The position numbers and the translations under genes were made by a program. A DNA stretch of 64,000 nucleotides from Knufia peltigerae (lineage: Eukaryota > Ascomycota > Eurotiomycetes > Chaetothyriales > Trichomeriaceae), in assembly GCA_030247855.1 (NCBI GenBank), contig JAPDRN010000056.1, positions 1-64,000 of the forward strand. Reading direction: 5' to 3'. The first letter of the stretch is position 1. Each line of letters starts with the position of its first letter. The notes below the pieces were generated by a model that made no database searches, was not told where the DNA came from, and saw only the letters and a program-made list of their open reading frames with translations. Positions 61,301-64,000 of this stretch are shown here, one piece after another.

Positions 61301-62043
61301 AACGCTTTGAAGCGGCCGACAGCAGCTACCGCTACGGCGGCGAAGACTATCCGCTGTACGACCTCGGCAGTCTGGTCGGCCAGGCCCCGGCGCGCGCCGA
61401 CGGCCAGGCCCAGGTACCGCTGCTGCTGGTCCGCGCGGGCGACCTGCGTGCCGCCGTTGCGATCGATCAGGTGCTGGGCAACCGCGAAGTCGTGGTCAAG
61501 CCGGTGGGACTGCAGATCGCCTCGGTACCGGGCATCTACGGCGCCACCATCACCGGCGATGGCCGCGTGGTGGTGATCCTGGACGTGGCCCCGCTGGTGC
61601 GTCGCTTCCTGGCCAACCCGACCGCGCCGGTTCTGGTCAATGCGCCGCGCCAGGAACGGCAGGTGCCATTGGTGATGGTGGTGGACGATTCGCTGACCAT
61701 GCGCAAGGTCACCGGCCGCATCCTGGAGCGTCACAACTTCGAGGTGAGCGTCGCCCGTGATGGCGTCGAAGCCCTGGAACAGCTGGAAGAACGCGTGCCG
61801 GACCTGATGCTGCTGGACATCGAAATGCCGCGGATGGACGGCTACGAGCTGGCCACCGCGATGCGTGCTGACCCGCGCTACAAGGACGTGCCGATTGTGA
61901 TGATCACCTCGCGCAGCGGCGACAAGCACCGCCAGCGCGCCTTCGAGATCGGTGTGCAGCGTTACCTGGGCAAGCCGTACCAGGAGCTGGACCTGATGCG
62001 TAACGTGTACGACTTGCTGGGGATTGCCCGTGTCCGTGAGTGA
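55390..62043 (+). CDS. pilL: Hybrid CheA-type histidine kinase PilL/ChpA
   Basis: A very large (2217 residues) chemosensory kinase. Several Hpt-like modules are visible: a degenerate one near residue 52 (LHQVQGTLRM), canonical ones at His824 (HTLKGSGRL) and His1484 (HTLKGGARM), and an altered one at His996 (HTMNGAFAM). They are joined by long Asp/Glu/Ala/Val-rich linkers, including a (GCCGAC)n run at 58767-58791. The kinase core follows: dimerisation helices (ADLLDRLVNHAGEVAI), N-box Asn1810 (HMLRNSVAHGLE), DVADDGAGLD and GRGVGMDVV. A CheW domain and a C-terminal receiver (Asp2143 in LMLLDIEMPRMDG) finish it. The start MSSLRDAMSHAALGWVKPEL is chosen over an upstream frame that overlaps pilJ. 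It should phosphorylate PilG and PilH. Confidence 0.92.
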   Translation: MSSLRDAMSHAALGWVKPELDETLRLVRNEVEYFAEDPADSSRMRICAGYLHQVQGTLRMVELYAPAMVAEELEQLAVAVGKGDVAERDEACATLMRGSVLLPDYLERLQNGHRDIPIVLQPLLNEIRAARGEALINDSVLFAFAPDSVTATEAELDHARGSLSGRNRELLDTVGNAVKEELLQVKDALDLHLRTDGAPQQLQEQVTKLGSVADTLGMLGLGAARGVVVQQRDALRGVVEGRQQIDEDMLLDIAGALLYVDASLDDQVAHLGASGSGQDDPSAVENRRTVEVLAHEAIANFAAAREHFVAFIETSWNHAELQDVPRLLGDVSGALRMLDLGTAADYLRGVQQYIEAELIGRQRVPSGRQLDTLADAMASLEYYLEALRDRRPGREDILDITRSSLEALRYWPLPERGVVAAEPVQPVEREAVIVPAEPLQIEPLDIDVQASAPAPGDVPTSLPDFTFDPLPEAPPADNGLMFGSLGTPAVLAGSHSAPAPLLFAASSAPAPEVPQWELGGFDAPAGSAAERSDERAPTFDSFDPVSFDPVSAEQSDAAAWTLSAIPVPEEDDTQASAVDGNDGAFLATSLDEASSATSLDVVISPAFDPVAAEQDGQTSLSDDVVFRFDSSLLHNADDVLSLEAMETLSLDDGQESSATLELIDAVAVPQADDGLAVAELTDATAETEAEAYVEPVADLRASEDLPASAAVPAVALVDVDTIAPIDFSEADAQFFAELNAAAADFNPQAMQATAGSAETVPSAVAEGGFDAGFDDDAENIDQDIREVFLEEFDDELGNLGTLLPAWRMQPDNMDRLRPIRRIFHTLKGSGRLVGARTLGEFAWKIEGMLNRVLDGTRAPTPAVLAMVDHAYTALPQLNAALRDGQRISVDLQAMQAVADRVGAGEETFYVALPGATAPTAAAPADAAGLVGSAVPVVDTPAESTVEAAGTPANIDSVLREILEAEVELHQATLQGWLRSAQQAPQPVSDALLRAVHTMNGAFAMTEVPEITAVTGGAESYIKRALAAEVVPGDDAVAALDETAQAINATMDALQAEQPRIAPRAELAQRLQALAGELPEARWPMTGLDVEDEDEDDQLPSLAADADVVESPHGLEIEPEAGRDTDVADADADADALDALQVSEDSLSDTGLESAELTGSDDLSRYFNAGWPSMPDAPAPESTLEAAASTLVGAEIDAGPTVPASEDTALEDTALTAVDDLSPYLDASALPVDDRDLDVANDLNTPPLFTPETAVDDDAAAVPLDSELSSLQDEMAVPGFADPVTLEAALEAGLHVIDEEQGRDEDGQWPVLGLQASELAPGEAEAFAEDADVGGEAAVGEGESTDQPSPATVEDVESTDSAQDAISPSRFFELEDAPGQVAAADSGMIVVPVAAEAAAIDAEPVAVDSADAVVPADTAPLDAHTESESEDSADLLDFSVYDRELVDIFVEEGKDLLDHCDGLISELREAPQDREALAGLQRDLHTLKGGARMAGINAIGDLGHSIESLLEAVAGGRTEIERRDVQLLERGFDRLHQLLTRTGEHRVVEPAQDLLDAFEARTTTDIAAASAAAAAAAALAEQTPQAAPAVAVVDAPLSAPLPVEGSTEEDPLARPQQEQVRVRADLLDRLVNHAGEVAIYRSRLEQQLGAFRGAMGELERTNARLRDQLRRLDLETEAQIVARYQREQDQADQKFDPLELDRFSTLQQLSRALNESAADLGGLQGVLDDLSRQYDSLLQQQSRVSSELQDGLMRARMVPFDGLVPRLRRVVRQAGMDTGKQVHLTLEGTHGELDRNVLDRMVAPLEHMLRNSVAHGLEAPEQRRAAGKPEEGEIAIRLHREGSEIVLDVADDGAGLDREAIRRRAIERGLLPADAQPSEQELDNLIFASGFSTADQVSQLAGRGVGMDVVGNEVRQLGGSVDIQSVRGQGVRFTLRLPQTLAVTQAVFVQIGETTFAVPVASVSGIGRLSHERFEAADSSYRYGGEDYPLYDLGSLVGQAPARADGQAQVPLLLVRAGDLRAAVAIDQVLGNREVVVKPVGLQIASVPGIYGATITGDGRVVVILDVAPLVRRFLANPTAPVLVNAPRQERQVPLVMVVDDSLTMRKVTGRILERHNFEVSVARDGVEALEQLEERVPDLMLLDIEMPRMDGYELATAMRADPRYKDVPIVMITSRSGDKHRQRAFEIGVQRYLGKPYQELDLMRNVYDLLGIARVRE

Positions 62044-63364
62044 CCTCGATGCGGTTCCGGCCGTAGCCCTGCTGGCCCGCCCGGGCGCGGCGCGTGAGCG
62101 CCTGCGCGAGGCGTTGGCCCATGCGGACGTGCAGATCGTGCTGGAAGACGATCCCATCACGCTGGAGCCGCAGGCGCTGCATGATGCACGCCCGCAGTTC
62201 GTGGTGATCGCGCTGGAAGCGGCCATTGAAGATGCGCTGGAGCGCCTGGAACCGGCGCTGTCGGCGCCCGGGTTGACCCTGGTGTTCGACGAGGCTGAAC
62301 TGGCCGCGCGTCGCGATGGTTGGGAAGCGCAGCGCTGGGGCCGCCACCTGGCCGCCAAGCTGCACGGCCACCAGCAGGTGCTGCCGCCGGGCGCGGAGGA
62401 CGAGCCGGCATTGCAGCTTGAGCCGGGCCGGCCGTCGACGCCGCCGGTGCCGAAGGAAGCCGCACTGCAGCCGCACCTGGAACAGGCCCGTTCGTGGGCC
62501 GACGACGTGCCGGCGGATGGCCTCTATTCGCCGCCGGCACATCTGCATGAGTCGATCGCGCTGGAGAGGGCGCTAGCGGCGCTGCAGCCGGTGCTGCCGG
62601 AGACGGCGACGCCCGCCGCTGATGCAGCGCTTGCACCGCCGCCGGTGCCGGCAGCTCCACCGATGGCGTTCACCGATCACACGGCCTGGTCGCTGGTCGA
62701 CGAGGCCAGCGACACGCCAGCAGAGCCGCGTGTTGCTACTACAGTCGCGGCGCCGGAACCGGCATTCGACACCGAGCATCTTTCACTGGTCGACCTGGAC
62801 GCCGCCGCGCCCGCAGGCAGTCGCGCCGGTGCGCTGCTGGTACTGGCCGGTATCGGCGGTCCCGATGCGTTGCGCCGCCTGCTCGCGGCACTGCCCAGCG
62901 GGCTGGCCGTGCCAGTGCTGGTGCACATGCGCCTGGACGGCGGCCGCTACGGCAATCTGGTCAAGCAGATGGCGCGCGTATCGCCGCTGCCGGTGCAGTT
63001 GGCCGAAGCCGGCCAGCGCGCCACGGCGAGCGAAGTGCATGTGCTGGCCGATGACATCGGCGTGCACGCCGCCGCTGATGGCCTGTATTTCCAGACCGAA
63101 GCGCAGGGCATCTCGATTGCCGCGTTGTCGGCCGAACACAGCGCGCTGGTGCTGCTCAGTGGTGCCGACCTGGCCCACGTCGGCCCGGCGTTGGACCTCG
63201 CAGCCGCCGGCGCCTGGGTAGCCGGGCAGGTGGGCGAAGGCTGCTACGACCCGGCTGCGGCGACGGCCGTGGTCGCCGCCGGCATGGCGGCCGGTGAACC
63301 GCAGGAACTGGCGCAGGTGATCGCCGCGCGCTGGGGCCTGGATGACGACGGAGATGCCGCATGA
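62030..63364 (+). CDS. CheB-like protein, probably catalytically inactive (ChpB position)
   Basis: A 444-residue protein overlapping the pilL end by 14 bp. The GTG at 62030 is preferred to a TTG six bases earlier. The C-terminal half (about residues 265-444) has a CheB methylesterase-like fold (GALLVLAGIGGPDALRRLLAAL, VPVLVHMRLDGGRYGNLVKQM, VLLSGADLAHVGPALDLAAAG). The usual nucleophile Ser of the G/A-A-S-x-G-G motif is replaced by Gly274. The N-terminal region recalls a receiver, but the phospho-Asp position lacks Asp (FVVIALEAAIEDAL). A Pro/Ala-rich linker joins the two halves. It may act as a binding partner rather than an enzyme. Confidence 0.82.
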   Translation: MSVSDLDAVPAVALLARPGAARERLREALAHADVQIVLEDDPITLEPQALHDARPQFVVIALEAAIEDALERLEPALSAPGLTLVFDEAELAARRDGWEAQRWGRHLAAKLHGHQQVLPPGAEDEPALQLEPGRPSTPPVPKEAALQPHLEQARSWADDVPADGLYSPPAHLHESIALERALAALQPVLPETATPAADAALAPPPVPAAPPMAFTDHTAWSLVDEASDTPAEPRVATTVAAPEPAFDTEHLSLVDLDAAAPAGSRAGALLVLAGIGGPDALRRLLAALPSGLAVPVLVHMRLDGGRYGNLVKQMARVSPLPVQLAEAGQRATASEVHVLADDIGVHAAADGLYFQTEAQGISIAALSAEHSALVLLSGADLAHVGPALDLAAAGAWVAGQVGEGCYDPAAATAVVAAGMAAGEPQELAQVIAARWGLDDDGDAA

Positions 63365-63825
63365 GTTACGCCAGCAATGATGAGATCCGCGGCGTCCTGA
63401 TCTCGGCCGGTGCCGAGCGGGTCCTGCTGCCCAATGCAACCGTGGCCGAGATGATGTCGCGGGTACCGGTGCAGGCGGTGGCCGACGCTCCGCGCTGGCT
63501 GGTGGGTGAGATCGCTTGGCACGGCTGGCAGGTGCCCCTTGTGTCGTTCGCACGGCTCTCCGGGTTGGGCGAAGAGACGGTGGCCGGCCACAACAAGGTG
63601 GTGGTGCTCAAGACCCTCAGCGGCAACCCGGAGCGTCCTTACTACGCGCTGTTGACGCAGAGCTTCCCGCAGCTGATCTCGGTACCGCGCGATGGTCTGC
63701 TGGCCGACGCTTCGGAGGAGAACCTGCCCGACATCGTGCACATGCGCGTGCTGCTGGGCGAACAGAGCGCGCTGTTGCCGAATCTCGACGCACTGGAAGC
63801 CGCGCTGGATTCACTGACGGCGTGA
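63361..63825 (+). CDS. CheW-like protein (ChpC position)
   Basis: A 154-residue CheW-domain protein ending the chemosensory operon, overlapping the previous gene by 4 bp (ATGA). The fold is seen in IRGVLISAGAERVLLPNATVAEMM and WLVGEIAWHGWQVPLVSFARL. This matches the position of ChpC in Pseudomonas, an accessory adaptor that may link other receptors to the kinase. Two SMAG-type repeats follow, marking the end of the unit. Confidence 0.87.
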   Translation: MSYASNDEIRGVLISAGAERVLLPNATVAEMMSRVPVQAVADAPRWLVGEIAWHGWQVPLVSFARLSGLGEETVAGHNKVVVLKTLSGNPERPYYALLTQSFPQLISVPRDGLLADASEENLPDIVHMRVLLGEQSALLPNLDALEAALDSLTA

Positions 63826-63834
63826 CCGGAATCC

Positions 63835-63900
63835 GCCGGGCATGGCCCGGCGCTACCGCAGGCGTTCCGGATATCGGGCAGCGCCGGGCCATGCCCGGCG
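63835..63900. repeat. Two SMAG-type stem-loops in opposite orientation
   Basis: GCCGGGCATGGCCCGGC then GCTAC (63835-63856), and GCGCCGGGCCATGCCCGGCG at about 63880-63900. They lie between the convergent chpC-like and rsmE genes and could end transcripts from both sides. Confidence 0.8.
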
Positions 63901-63926
63901 AGCGCAGCGGCCACCGGATTGGAGCC

Positions 63927-64000
63927 TTACCCCAGATCGCCGAGCCGTGCCTGCAATGCCGCGATCGCGGCCAGGCCTGCGGTTTCCGTGCGCAGGATGC
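63927..64000 (-). CDS. rsmE: 16S rRNA (uracil-1498-N3)-methyltransferase, C-terminal end
   Basis: Only the last 23 codons lie in the window: ILRTETAGLAAIAALQARLG and the final DLG before TAA at 63927-63929. The R-I-L-R-T-E-T-A string followed by a helix and a short end is the highly conserved C-terminus of RsmE, part of its knotted SAM-binding site. RsmE methylates U1498 of 16S rRNA. The rest of the gene is beyond the window. Confidence 0.8.
   Translation of the reverse strand, partial: ILRTETAGLAAIAALQARLGDLG

Noticed and set aside
55273..62358. Two frames of over 1100 codons opposite pilL
   Set aside because: Antisense shadows; repetitive composition reflects the acidic linkers on the coding strand.

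Overview
The window looks like a chromosomal segment of a Stenotrophomonas (S. maltophilia complex) gammaproteobacterium. The evidence is the high GC content, the many GTAG-headed stem-loops (the SMAG class of repeats described in S. maltophilia), and Xanthomonadaceae-type gene orders: ruvC-ruvA-kup-ruvB, ybgC-tolQRAB-pal-cpoB-queE-queC-tRNA-Lys, copL-copA-copB, and a pilGHIJL chemosensory locus with no pilK. Genus is inferred from these features; no database search was run.

Layout. 1-8.5 kb: a secreted DUF3011 repeat protein (cut by the window edge), aspS, an acidic-tail protein, an acetyltransferase, a hydrolase, a YebC-family regulator, ruvC, ruvA and kup. 8.5-16.8 kb: ruvB leading into the Tol-Pal envelope cluster and the queuosine genes queE and queC. 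16.9-21.4 kb: a metalloprotease-like protein, tRNA-Lys(UUU), and a decayed island bounded by a 51-bp repeat of the tRNA 3' end, followed by small orphan genes. One of these orphan genes has a leader that folds like a phage C4-type antisense RNA. 21.5-31 kb: two exported esterase-like proteins, a lone receiver protein, a CPBP protease, a zinc-ribbon protein, a second acetyltransferase, the copper operon copLAB (interrupted by a run of Ns) and recQ. 31-45 kb: dps divergent from hrpA, relA, a TPR-like membrane protein, a two-domain glycosyltransferase and penicillin-binding protein 1B. 46.5-51.7 kb: a DinG/YoaA helicase, tsaB, a TonB-like protein and gshB. 51.9-63.8 kb: the Chp/Pil chemosensory operon that controls type IV pili (pilG, pilH, pilI, pilJ, a 2217-residue PilL/ChpA kinase, a degenerate CheB and a second CheW). 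The window ends in the 3' end of rsmE.

Structure outside genes. Three intergenic regions of about 500 bp (near 31, 46 and 49.5 kb) share one composite design. Each holds two long palindromes in opposite orientation. All six palindromes share a core of about 50 nt, but the G-rich/C-rich arms differ in sequence from copy to copy while staying complementary. Two of the three regions also contain a separate 41-bp palindrome, which recurs after kup. These elements, the C4-like leader at 20.8-21.0 kb, and the apparent loss of both methylation-adaptation enzymes from the pilus chemosensory system are the points most worth checking.
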